A stretch of 64,000 nucleotides of DNA from positions 2,232,001 to 2,296,000 of the forward strand of contig NC_135355.1 in NCBI RefSeq assembly GCF_051622035.1. Direction: 5' to 3'. Shown one piece after another: positions 1-11,461 of the stretch. The notes beneath the pieces were generated by a model that searched no databases, was not told the DNA's origin, and saw only the letters and a program-made list of their open reading frames with translations. Source of the DNA: Arctopsyche grandis. Taxonomy: Eukaryota; Arthropoda; Insecta; Trichoptera; Hydropsychidae. The first letter of the stretch is position 1. The number at the start of each line of letters is the position of its first letter. A program made the translations under genes and the position numbers.

Positions 1-227
1 GTGCATTCGGGGGTATCTCATTGTTAGCCGAGCCTGGAGATAATCCTCGAAACCAATTATAACGGTCACACAGTATCTGGGATGCTACTCGGCCTAATCC
101 GATTGCACTTACTCGGTGGTGTACGTAACAATACCTTACACACTATTTTTTATACCGATGAATGCCTGGACTTTTTGATGAAATATTTTATTTGATGTAC
201 ATATGATTTGAAATATTTATTTTTAAG

Positions 228-3200
228 GAAATGGAAGCTCGAAGGATTGCAGCTCGAGTATGGCGCGATCAGCAAATCGGTGTATTGCAGTTGGTGGGTG
301 AAGATCATCGCTCACCCCAACAGGAGCAGCAACTCCGTGCGTTGACATTGGAAAGAGATTTCCAGAGGCGTGCTCAAGAAGCACAAGTGGAAGAGGACGA
401 CAAGGTATGTACAACAACATAACTCAGTGATTAGCGTGTAATGCTTTCAACCGAGTGGTCATGGGTTTATTCCCTGGCCCGTTGTTGCTGGTCCGACCTT
501 GAAATTGAATAATTTCCTGATAAAAATCATGAATTTAAATTACATTATAAATGAAATCGTTAAATTGCACGTATTTTGATGTTACATGTCAGTTTTTAGT
601 GATTTTTAAAAATTTTTATATCTTGAAAATCGCTTTTATTTTCATTACTAACAATTTTATACATTGGCAAGAAAAGTCGATCTTACTAAAATCGTTCAAG
701 TTGCAGTCGAATCGGAAGAAGTCGGGCTCGGAGTAAGTAAATTTTGAAGCGACTCCACACACCCTGGTTTATAACATCTCGAATTTTCTTTCAACTGAGA
801 GGTCATGGGTTCGTTTACTGGTTTTTGGATATGTGTAACTCTAAGTCGATAGTTTCCTATTAGAGATTGCCAATTAATCTGATATCATTGTTGAAACTGC
901 CAAAATATTCCGAATTCCGCCAAAAAATTAACAACTTGTCTCTCGCAAATACGAGTTTATTCTAATTTTCTGATATTATAAATATGCTACCACTCTGTAA
1001 AATCTTTGCACGTCTCGAAATATTAATATAATCGAATTGTTCATAGACGTTTCTATTATACTGTATAGACATAATTGTGGTTTATCGATGTTTGACCATA
1101 TGTAGATATACAAATTATAATGGGTGTTTACTTGTATAAATAAATAAAATAGTTTATAGATTTTTATATACATGAATTTTTATCTAAAATTAAACTACAT
1201 ATATATATAATTTATTTCAGGAGGTTGATAGAGGGTCTGCGCCCAGAGAAGTCATACCCCAAGGTGGACTGCTTCGGCTGGCCAATAATCAGCCGATGAC
1301 CAATAATCCTACCCCGGATTTAAATTTGGTACCGGTTGCTAGTAATATAGTGAGCAGCATTCAACCGATATCGGTAGCTACGAGCAATGTAAACGGCGGT
1401 GAACAGGTGATATATATATATATAATATAATACATAATTAAAAGCCTTTGATATATCGAAGCAATACAGCCAATCTTTGGTTGGACTATAAACCATCATA
1501 ATTGAATAAAAATTCAACCCTTTTTTAATTATTTTGAGCAGCAAGAGAACATTCCAAACCAACAAGAAAATCGCACTTCGACCCAACCCCCGGTGATGCC
1601 GTCCATTCAACCTAAATCGATCCTCAAATCGAATCTGCGTTTGGAGAACCTGAATTCAAGCTCTCCGCAGAGCCCCAACAAGTCGCAGAAGAACGCCAGC
1701 TTTTCGACGAACCTCACGCCTCAAAGTTTGAAATTCGACAACGTGTCCAAGTACGAATCGCCGACCCCGAAGTACGACCTGGTCAACTCCAAATACGACC
1801 ACAACATCAACAACAAATACGACACAAACGTTCCGTCCAAGTATGACACGAACCCGTCGAAATACACCGCAGATCAAATCGCCAATGTGACGACCAAGTA
1901 CGACCAGCAATCATACGCATACAACATGAACAGCAATCCAACGATGCCAAAGTTTGAAACCAACGCCAACGTGGTACCCACCGCTCAATTGACCCAAGCG
2001 ATGGGAGATCTCTACGTCAATTCTTCGGCTACATACAACCGTTTGGATACTGCTAACTCCAATGTTCGCTATGATCAGTATTACAATCAAGAGAGTACCA
2101 TGCAAAACGTTCCACCCCCGCCTGAACGAGGTTCATCCTTCGCTATAATGTCTCATCAGCAAGCGCTCCGGTCTAACCTGTCGACTTCCAGTCAAATGTC
2201 CGTCCCGAATCAAAATTCCAATACATTGGGTATGAAAGACAAAAGGGTCAGCTTTCACGATAACGACACGACTCCTCTGTCCGTGTCTTCCAATATCGAG
2301 AAGCAGGAAAGTGAAATGGTGATGATAAGAGAAGATCCAGACGTTAGTATAGCATAAACTGCATTTTTCTCTATGACTTTTTGAAAGTGTTGAATTTTGA
2401 TGTTTTTATTTTTAAATTTTTAGCGGTTTATATCCGAAGCGGAGAGTATGCTCCAAAGTCCGACTTCTCCGACTGGTCCAAATATTACTCACACTCCTGG
2501 AGTGATTGGTGCTCAAGAAGTGTACAGGTAAAACAAACAGAAGTGTGCATAAAACATTTACGTAGCTATTTTAATAGAGGGATCAAGAGATTTTGATCAC
2601 ACCATGCGATTCTTTTGTAGTAGGGGTTGTTCTATTTACGAAGCCCACCGCCACGCAAAAGTAGCAGACAGTGTATGCGCATTTTTTCTCCGGGGTGGGC
2701 CTAGGAAATGGAACGATCCTAGAATAGTTATATGACAAAAAAGTGTAGGTTTTAGTATATTTAGGTATATATTATGATATGTGCTGATATACTTCCAAAC
2801 ATTGAGCCTCTGTTAATACATTAAACAATGGCAGGTTTCTAAAAAACAAAACTGTTTCTTTAACATTAATATTAGATTTTGTACCTGCCACAGATGGATT
2901 GAATAGTTTACTCAATGTTTGGAGGAATAGATTTGTCTCATTTAGTCTTGAGTGCGAGTCTAGTTTTAAGACGATTTTTTGAGCAGCCTTTTGGATACAC
3001 AGCTCCAACTGTCTTCTTTTGTCTCCAGTAGTAGACAAAAACAGTTGCATGGTTTCGACAGGAAAAACACCGTCTATAGTAAACTGCAAGCTCTGTTTTA
3101 TCCCCTCAATTTCTGCACATAATAAATGGGCAAAGGGATAGGAAGACCCTTCTAAATTGTCTATTAATTTTATAAATGTTATGCAAATTTCACTTTTGTT

Positions 3201-3541
3201 TGTTAATTTAGCATCTGTTCGCATATTTTACGAATTTAGCATCTATTAAGCATCAAAAGCAAAGTGCCCAAAATACGGGTCTCTACCTATACATCAGCCT
3301 TTCGTTCAATTCCAACCCTACATAAATATATAATGGTTTATTTAATATTTGCAGAGATCCACGTCAGAAGCGATTGGCCGAACAGCAGAAAGCCCAACAA
3401 GCCGGCAACACTCCCATTCCTGAAAAGTTGTCGTTTAAGGAGAAAATGAAAATGTTCGCGTTGGAATCCGGCGAAAGCAACACACCTAAAGACAAAGTGA
3501 AAATATCCCGAGCTCAACGTGACATCGACGCAGTGCACTGA
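228..3541 (+). CDS. cno: Afadin/canoe, C-terminal exons (gene enters from left edge)
   Basis: Five exons join in one frame: 228-404, 1221-1406, 1539-2342, 2424-2527 and 3355-3541 (TGA at 3539-3541), giving 485 residues of the C-terminus. Afadin/canoe is an actin-binding scaffold of adherens junctions that links Rap1, nectins and cadherin complexes to F-actin. Seen in the sequence: a charged helical first exon rich in Arg/Gln/Glu, as in the afadin coiled coil; a low-complexity middle with repeated KY[DE] units and proline runs; and the end motifs IGAQEVYRDPR, then KLSFKEKMKMFALESGE and KVKISRAQRDID, which I recognise as the conserved afadin C-terminus. The RA, FHA, DIL and PDZ domains must lie left of position 1. 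The acceptor before 1539 is a tandem NAG/NAG, so exon 3 may begin at 1539 or 1542. Family call is from motif memory. Confidence 0.75.
540..773 (+). repeat. Degenerate hAT-type repeat fragment in canoe intron
   Basis: The stretch with ATTGGCAAGAAAAGTCGATC followed by a decayed GACTCCACACACCCTGG matches the repeat that starts CAGGGCTGTGGAGTCGG at 14082 (opposite orientation) and ends at 36073. It is an old one-ended copy with no coding content. Confidence 0.5.
780..905 (+). repeat. Fragment of the tRNA-derived SINE family
   Basis: The segment around GATAGTTTCCTATTAGAG and TTGTTGAAACTGCC matches the body of the full SINE copies at 24600 and 44685 (GATCGTTTCCTATCAGAG, TTGTTGAAACGG). It lacks an intact B box and is truncated. 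A weaker fragment of the same type precedes it near 445-510. Confidence 0.5.
2772..3224 (-). CDS. Unrecognised 150-residue ORF inside the last canoe intron, antisense
   Basis: An open frame from an ATG at 3222-3224 to a stop at 2772-2774 lies antisense within the canoe intron 2528-3354. Its product looks like real protein rather than chance: alternating amphipathic helices, balanced composition, and segments such as CAEIEGIKQSLQFTIDG and TEAQCLEVYQ. I do not recognise a family. Helical segments of this kind are common in hAT-like transposases, so a transposon remnant or a single-exon retrogene is likely. Imperfect inverted sequences near 2624-2652 and 2692-2724 flank its 3' side. No splice sites or promoter were identified. 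Confidence 0.4.
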   Translation of the reverse strand: MRTDAKLTNKSEICITFIKLIDNLEGSSYPFAHLLCAEIEGIKQSLQFTIDGVFPVETMQLFLSTTGDKRRQLELCIQKAAQKIVLKLDSHSRLNETNLFLQTLSKLFNPSVAGTKSNINVKETVLFFRNLPLFNVLTEAQCLEVYQHIS

Positions 3542-3644
3542 TCGAGACAGCGACGAGCGACGAATGCCATTTAAATTATAACCTTTTATTACCAATAACA
3601 CATTTATGAAATGCAATTGTGATTATACATATATGTACTGTCGT

Positions 3645-3703
3645 AATAAAAAAGAATACTGACTGCAGAATGTATCATTCGAATGTGTATAGCAGTAAAT
3701 AAA
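3645..3703 (+). terminator. Candidate polyadenylation signals of canoe
   Basis: AATAAA occurs at 3645-3650 and again at 3698-3703, about 105 and 157 bases after the canoe stop codon. Both are in the usual range. Others further down (for example near 4042) make alternative ends possible. Confidence 0.5.
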
Positions 3704-3720
3704 ATATTCATAGTATATGC

Positions 3721-3741
3721 ATGTGTGTGTGTGTGTGTGTA
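3721..3741. repeat. (GT)n microsatellite
   Basis: About ten uninterrupted GT units just after the canoe polyadenylation region. Confidence 0.85.
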
Positions 3742-3744
3742 TGA

Positions 3745-4985
3745 TATGTAAATATTAATTAGTAATATTTGTGAATTGAAAGTATTTTATTATACATATT
3801 TAAATAGATTAAAATTAGTTAAACAAATCTATCAATTTAGAAATTAAATATTTTTAATATCATTGTGTAATACTTTTTTGGAATTTAAATATTTTTGTAA
3901 TCGCTCGTATACAATTATTAATGTGAAGTTTCATATCATTAAAATTTAATTTAATTAGTTCGTATGTTGATTATTTTTTTTTGTATACATATGAATGTAA
4001 TTTGATGACCAATAGTTTCACAATCATTGTGCGATTTATATGTAATAAATAATGCAGAATGTAATCTACCAGTGGGTTTTCGGTTCACGGAAAGGCCGGG
4101 ATGCGAAGTTTATTGTATGATTATATATATAATATACATATATAAAAATAAAAAATATATATACGTCCCTTATTTTGCTTCCCAACTTTATGTCTTTTAG
4201 ATTAAAGAGTACATGTTTAAAAATGTTTCACATATTTTCTGTTATTTATTTTTATAAATATTGCATTTCATGAATAATTAATGATTGTTAGATATTTTGT
4301 TAAAACTTAGATAGGGCGTAAAGGGGAGATAAATTTATAGACATATTATTATACACATACGTGTAGTGAGTATTTAGTAATTGACGTTGACAAGTCGCAC
4401 CGAGCTTATTTCTATTTATTCAATGTTTGTACTCGCAAAGAGCAGCCATTTCTTTCGGACAAATGATAATTTTACACGAATAGCATATCCAATGTCATAT
4501 TTATATCTTTACCTTACGGATGAGACTTGGCGGTGAAAAAAATCACTACTTCTTTGACAAATTCGGTGTAAGAACTCCACTATGGAAAATTATAATACTG
4601 AATTTTTTTCAAGTACTATATATTATATGATTATTTGCTTACATTTGAAACCTAGTATGCAATTCAAATATTATTCGTTATCATGTTTTTGTATATAACT
4701 ATATATAAACACATCATAATAAAATTGTATACCTTAAAACGTTGAACTTAATTCTCCATTCTCCCAATATGCCCGTCGTTGTTGAACATAACCTCAAAAT
4801 CCTAATTTATATGCAATCCTATATAACTTTAAGAGCAACCATAGATATAGAATACATAGATACGCCCTGACGCTCTAAGCCGATCACCCTGTTGGTGATC
4901 GAACACAAAAGAAAGTTCAGTGCATGCATACTCTCTCTCAGTAGCTAGTTAGCTTCTAAGTCGGAAGGTCGATTGATATTTTTCG
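3745..4985. other. AT-rich stretch without recognised genes
   Basis: Simple AT-rich DNA with many TATA/ATAT runs and no reading frame of note. A short hairpin (CCGATCACC...GGTGATCG) lies near 4879-4900. Confidence 0.5.
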
Positions 4986-4988
4986 AAT

Positions 4989-5066
4989 ATGCCAACGTGT
5001 TCAGTGAAAATGTGTTGCAATTACTCAAGAAAACATAAAAAGGCGGATGGCATCACATCTCATAAG
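4989..5066 (+). pseudogene. Orphan first exon of a THAP zinc-finger gene
   Basis: An ATG at 4989 opens 26 codons reading MPTCSVKMCC, then a basic stretch ending ADGITSHK, followed by a consensus donor (GTAAGA) at 5066. The C-x4-5-C start with the conserved G and I positions matches the beginning of the C2CH THAP DNA-binding domain, found in P-element transposases and THAP proteins. I find no downstream exon carrying the rest of the domain (C-x2-H, AVPTIF) on the plus strand before 6.6 kb. It is therefore either an orphaned exon or the first exon of a gene whose other exons were lost. Confidence 0.4.
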
Positions 5067-5069
5067 TAA

Positions 5070-6632
5070 GAATTAATATATATATAATATCTTCAATTAT
5101 AGTAGTATTTTAACATATAATGAAATATCGGCGCGATGTATGTAGTGTTATATGCAGTGATAGAACAGTGGTCGACAACCTCTGCCACAGATGTCTCTAA
5201 ATGCACGCGTATATCTTGTTGGCACTGAAGGAAATTCAGAAATCGACATTAAGTTTAAAACTACAAACAATAAACTAAATATTAATGAGTCAGCTTTAAA
5301 ATTGATCCTTGTGGATGTTACTAATGTTTAAATATTGTAATAGTTAATGATGGTTTTATTATAGTAACATACATTTGTGGTTCAATATAGTGTGTATAGC
5401 TAAATATTTTTTTCTTAATATGGCTTTATTAGTTTGGTTTACTGTCACGCTGAGTGTCCAATAAAAAAAAGTTATAAATAAAATAAACCTTCAGTGCATG
5501 TACATATGTACATTAACTGGTTGCTGACCATTGCGTTTTTTGCGTTCCTTCCTTTTTTTTCACCACTTCCCCGCTAGTTAAACCCCCCCGCACCCCTCAA
5601 TTGGTGGCGACAACATCTCCGACCAAAAGTGTACGTAATGGCTTATCTAGGTTATTCTACATCTATGAGAGCAACAGAATACATTTATGCTAAGAATGAT
5701 TCAACAGAGAACTACGTAGTAAAAATATGTGTTTGTATTGGAATCCGTAAAACAAATCACGTTTTTTACTTTCCGGAGCGCAGACTATCCAATCTTTATT
5801 AAGTTTGACCCGCTGAATTTGAATATGATAATGATTTTGTTGGATATACGTTTAAATAATGCGCAATTTTTACCGATTTTTGGCTTTCGCAGTGTTCAAC
5901 TCGAAATTTAGTATTGCCGTGCTAAAAGTGAGTAAAAAGAGTAAAATTATTAATTACTGGTTGTTTTACCCGGCTTTGCTCAGTGTTTGTAATATAAACA
6001 GCTTAAACATGGCGAATCCAATAGTAAATATTAACTTGTTTTTTTATTAAATTTATTTCAGTCGAAAAAAAAATATCGAATCCTCGTCATAGAAACTTTG
6101 TTTTGTTTTCAAAGTTCCGAACCAAAAATACTTACATACAAAGTCTCTTTCAAAATTATATATTAGATCGACGTAAAATTATTGACCTTTGAAGGATGGA
6201 AAAATAACGACAAGCATCAACACGCAAACGCACATAGGTAAGGTCAACAGGCGACTGCATGACTCAATAGCCACGCTCCAAAAGCGACGAAAATAATAGC
6301 TATTACAATATAGCTATTAGTAGAAATGTATAAATGTATTTTTTTTACGATGTGCCCCTTTTCCAAATCATACAAAATTTATTAAAATAAATTTCTTGTA
6401 GTTCATTCTAGGAATACAAAAAATATAGGGTGTATAGCTTTGAAAACCACATAGTTGGGCACTTTGGGGCACACATTGGGGCACTTGCATATCCCACTTC
6501 GGTGAGGGAGGGTTAACTTCACCTCATCGTGGTAAAGTTCCAGGGCACGGACTACTCGAGGGGCCCCGTGTCGGGTCATCCGACTAACTCATATAGATAT
6601 TTTATATTATTCCACATAATAATATATGTATT
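5070..6632. other. Gene-free stretch with repeat fragments
   Basis: No supported gene. The segment 5570-5630 is the inverse of 17530-17585 (shared CCGACCAAAA/TTGGTCGG and GGGGGGTTTAACTA blocks). The segment 5757-5880 resembles the MITE in the FLASH intron at 21516-21711 (shared TTTTTTACTT, CGGAGCG, AATAAGTTTGA). Otherwise AT-rich. Confidence 0.5.
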
Positions 6633-8919
6633 CAGTGGCGGACTGGGACTGAAATTAGTGCATGCCAGGAGACAGAGGGGGCCCACCCAGGGTTAAAAAA
6701 ATTTGTCCCCCCCCCTCATATAACAAAATTTTCTTCTTTCCATCACGCTAAAAATCAAGGGTAAAAAATAAATAAAATTTAAAAAAATGGGAATAAACAA
6801 ATTTAGGTACAAGAAAAATGGCAAAAGCAAAATAGATCCATAAATTACATTGTATATTTCGTTTTAACCTTTGTCCTAGGTAAAAAGAATGCGGCATAAA
6901 AGCAGCTTTTACTTTTGGTAGAAAACAATCAGAGACGTCATTTCAGCTTTTTCTTGGGGGGGCAGACAAAGATTGGTCAAATTGAATTTTTTTGTACACC
7001 TTATTGAGTTATAAAATATGAAAAAAATAAGCTTATTTTTAAAAAAATATTATGTAAAAAGCCAAAAAAGCGCCGCAGGCGAAAATCTTTTTCCAAAAAT
7101 CTTCACATGGTCAACAAAAATCGACCATCAAACTGTGTCACTAAAAAACTATCAATAAACTTAATTGCTACCGACTATCTATGTACATACATTAACTATG
7201 TACATAATGTACGTTATATTATAACAATAAATAAAGTTTTGGGATTATGCGATAATTCGAACTCAGAATCGACCACTGATCACATTTACATAATATAGAA
7301 AAATGTGTGTGGCTTTGTGTGCCTAAGTGTATGTTTCTGTGTGTCTTTTTATTATTTTATATATGTATATTAGTGCTTCCAATCCCGGAAGGTTTCTTCA
7401 GCACCGGGATTGCGGTGCTGGGAATTTCCGATCCCGGGATCCCGGTGCTATCGCCGGGATTTCAAATGTATAAGAAAAAAAAGTTCAATTGCATGTTTTC
7501 ATATTTCAAAAACGTTCAATTGCATTTTGCAAACTCTCCCGATGTTTCACGCAAAAAATACTCCCATATTGGCGTACTAATTTTGGGGGTTTGGCTACAT
7601 TCTTTAAATTTTCGGTTCGCATCCACACCCATCCACACCCCTGAACGTATCAAGCTGAAAATTTATATTTGTATTCTTTATGTACTAAATTTGATAAGGT
7701 TTTGGTCGGAAAGCAATTTTATTAAATAACTAAAACTTTTTTGGACCGAATTCGTTACACATGAAGTTTAAATCCATCTCATTCGTTGTTTAGGGAGAGA
7801 ATGGACGTCTGCAAATAAAATAAAAATACGAGAAATAAAATCATTTGTTATTGAACCGATTCAGTAAAATATTAATTTAAAACCTTTCCTGAAAACAAAA
7901 AATATACGAACTTTCGGAAAAATAAACGTGATACATCTGTTTTTGAGACAAAATAAAGTAAAGGGGACCTTTCTAACGATTTGCTCCATAGGATGAACAA
8001 TTTCTAAGAATTTTACCCGAGGCATACCATTTAAAAACCAAAATATACTTGCTTCAAAATAATAAAATCTTTTTTTTTTCAAAGCATATAGCAGCGATTA
8101 TTTTATTAGTTTACCCAAAAGTAACATACATAAGAAATAAACGTATCATTCATAGATTCGTAGTATATCATTAATCATTAAATTCATAATATTTTCTAAA
8201 TTCACACTATTCCTTAATTTAGGGGGGCGAGTGCCTCCCTATGCCCCCCCCCCCAAATCACGTCCCTGAAAACAATGCATTATATTTTCAATTAATGTTA
8301 ATCGAAAATCTGGATTTTGGGGAGGGGGCCCCTATCGTATATTTCTTTATACATGGACGTGTCTACATAGATTAAGAATAGATTTTATATTCGGAAACTG
8401 TTTAATATTGTGTATTTAAATCTTACTATATCGTCGAAGTATAATCAAATGTTATTTTGAAAGTATGAAGTAAATTTAAATCGAAGGTTGATGATGAATC
8501 GTCCTATCAAAATTGTTTTAAGCAATTCAGTTTATATTATTCACGGAAATTTGTTTATTCCCATTTTTATTTCAGTAGGTAGTTGTTACATAGGTACATA
8601 TATACATAATCTTGAGGTTGGAAATGGGCCCAGCAAAAGGGCCCACGCAAATATTGAAACTTACATTTCCAGCCTAATAAAAAAAGTTAACCGATCCTTG
8701 GTCTGTTAAAGCATGTATTAGTTGTTTGTGTATATCGTAAGAAATTTGTTTTGTTGAAATACCCAAACTTTAGGTCCCAAAGTGCAATATCCTATAAATT
8801 TTTACACACGTGAAATAGTTAAAAAGTTATTTAATTTTACTGAGGGCCCATATTTTCCAACAGATAGTGGGGCCCACATGCCATCGGGCATGTTCGCTTG
8901 TATGGCCAGTCCGCCACTG
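6633..8919. mobile_element. Non-autonomous hAT element, CAGTGGCGGACTGG termini
   Basis: The left end CAGTGGCGGACTGG and right end CCAGTCCGCCACTG are inverted copies. They are flanked by an exact 8-base target duplication TATGTATT (6625-6632 and 8920-8927), the hallmark of hAT transposition. About 2.29 kb long with no transposase frame. It carries a second complete hAT-type element inside (6930-8268), so the original element was about 0.95 kb. Confidence 0.88.
6930..8268. mobile_element. Second hAT element nested in the first
   Basis: The left end CAGAGACGTCATTT and right end AAATCACGTCCCTG are imperfect inverted repeats with a G-rich subterminal tract on both sides. An exact 8-base duplication AAAACAAT flanks it (6922-6929 and 8269-8276). 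Length 1339 bases, no transposase. Internal segments near 7110-7300 and 7640-7700 are shared with 33640-34440, so this element (or a repeat inside it) exists elsewhere in the window. Confidence 0.82.
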
Positions 8920-8927
8920 TATGTATT

Positions 8928-10340
8928 TATTTAAAGCCAAATGTTTATTATTTTTCGATCCACGCATTCTATGTGTTGATGCGAAATCTTACCTGTTATA
9001 TCATACTATCTTATTCAATTATTTTAAAAGATAACACCCAATATATAGGTTTTTTTCTTATAGCTCTTATAAATTCTTCGCACATTAAGAATGTATAATA
9101 TCTATGTACAAGATCTCTTTTTAGTTTGTCATAGGGCCCGAAGTTATCTATCCCAGGGCTCGGGATCCATCTCGGAGGCCCTGTACACAATTAAATATTG
9201 AAAAATATATACACATATGTATATATTTTTGGCAAAATTCCAAACGTGCCACTACTAACAAGTGTGTTTTATCATCATCAATATAAACAGCCAAAAAAGC
9301 TTTCGGGGAACAGTCTTTTAGTCTAAAAACAAATAATCTCTAGATAATTAGAAAATATTTGAACACAAAATTTACAATTTGTATTCATATGTATACTTCA
9401 AAACTTCCAATCCATTCTCTCGAATCGACGAAAGACTTTGGCTTATCCTCCCATCGAACTAAAACCCTCTGTATTTATTGCAATGTGGGGATTTCTAAAT
9501 TGAGAAAGGTTTTAACGTTACTGCAAATTAATAGAGTTAAAATAAATAGCAAAAATATTTCAATTTGAATTTAAAAAGTTTATTTACTTGTTTTTTTTCA
9601 TCCGATTTCAGTCGAAGAAAAATGGTCGAGCCTCCAATTTGATCGCGAATTTTTAACGTTTAAATTCATTATCAAATAAAATCAATCAATACAATTTTTA
9701 TTTGGGAATAAATCCAAACTTAATTAAATTGTAATATAAAGTGATTTTTTATAATAATTTTAATTATTTAGTTGTGTTGAAATTTTCCTCCGCGTGTGAA
9801 AAACAAATGCATTAGTGAATTTGCATTTTAAAATTAATTTGTATAATTTGAAGCGATATCGAAAATAAATATCAGTGTTTGTTTAATGATGTGCAACCTT
9901 TTCAATTGTATATTGAAGAAGATGATCGGCAAATGCTTTTAAGCTATTGATATGGAGAATACATTCAGCTGGTGAATATTATAACCTTGTTTTATATTGC
10001 TGTGCAAATTCATTTAATAATATTTGTAGAATGTATGCTAATTTTGAATTACGCACGTTTTATTCATTTATATATACAATTTAAATCGTCTTCTAATCCC
10101 ACTGTAGCCATCTCACTTCAGTTTCGTTCAACGTTTCAGTGTTCAATATTTCATGACACGTTCAGTCGTATAAAACCAATTCACTCTGCCGTGCGTAAAA
10201 ATAGTGGAACTTTCAAAAATGAAAAAAATCGATTAATCAAAAGAAATATCAATTCTTTAAATAAAAATTCAAATAAATCAAATTTGTATGTGAAAAAACG
10301 TATTTAAATACATACACTATTACATTTCAGAAGCGCTGGT
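8928..10340. other. AT-rich gene-free stretch
   Basis: No credible coding sequence; the open frames here (for example 9972-10307) have AT-driven composition. A GC-richer island of about 70 bases at 9125-9190 is unexplained. Confidence 0.5.
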
Positions 10341-11461
10341 ATAAAGCCAAATCCAGAAATTCATAATATTAAAGAAATAATTTGATTACTTTGAATAAAT
10401 AATTAAGAAAATATAAAAATAAAAAAGATAAAGTAAATAATTGAGAAATATTTTTTGAAATTGCTGAAAATTACTGAAATCATTGATGAATAGCTAAAAA
10501 TAAGTCCAATAGAATTATGTCCCATAAAAATATTGTTAAACTAAATGAAAGTGTGAAAAACAATCTTAAAATCAGTCGAAAATCATTGAAAAAGAAATGT
10601 ATTCATCAATTTTTTTATCGGAGAGTCTGGTGTTAGCATAAAAAAATTGTCACGGAGGGTTTGAAAATTGTTTATTTACGAGAAAAATAAACGCTTTTAT
10701 TAGGCAAATAAGGGAGCGTGAAAAACAATTCTACAAAACCGTTTGAGAATAACTGGAATTTAATAAACGGACGGAAATATGTAAAATAATACTAGAAAAT
10801 TTCTCGATTTAACAAAAACCCGTTAAAAACTAAGATAAAACCGAAAAAATATGTAAAAATATTAGAGAAATCTACGTAAAAAACATTTGAGAACCGTTGG
10901 AATGTAGCAAATCGCAATAACATACATTTAAGTTCGAAAAGTCATTTGATCGACGAAAAATATTTGAGAGCCACGGGTTTGATTGTAATGTCCTAAAATC
11001 TAATACCTAAATTTACTATCGAAAACTATTGATACAGTCAATTTCGAATTAATTTCGCGAATTTAAAATGGTTTTATTTAAACAAGAAGAATTATAAAAA
11101 TGAAATGTAAAAATTCGTGACTAAAACTGAATTGAACTCACTTTTATATTAATTTTATATAATTTAAGCATGATTTAAAGATATGTATTTGAGTTTGGCC
11201 ACTCTCTTATTGATCAGCTCATTTGGAAAATATTTATTTGTGTAAATACATGCTTAATGGCTAATTAATAAATACACATTACATATATTCACAGAAAAAT
11301 AAAATATATTTTGTGAAGTTGTTGCATATTATGTACATTTATTCAAACATTTAGATACACTAAAAATGCAAATATTACAAAAAGTACGTTTTAAATACAT
11401 TTAATGACTATTTCAGGTTCAATTTATTTTAAAATAATACAAAAAAAAAAACTGCAGACAA

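Noticed and set aside
1656-2105. Minus-strand frames over canoe exon 3
   Set aside because: Shadows of the coding exon, with no splice or start support.
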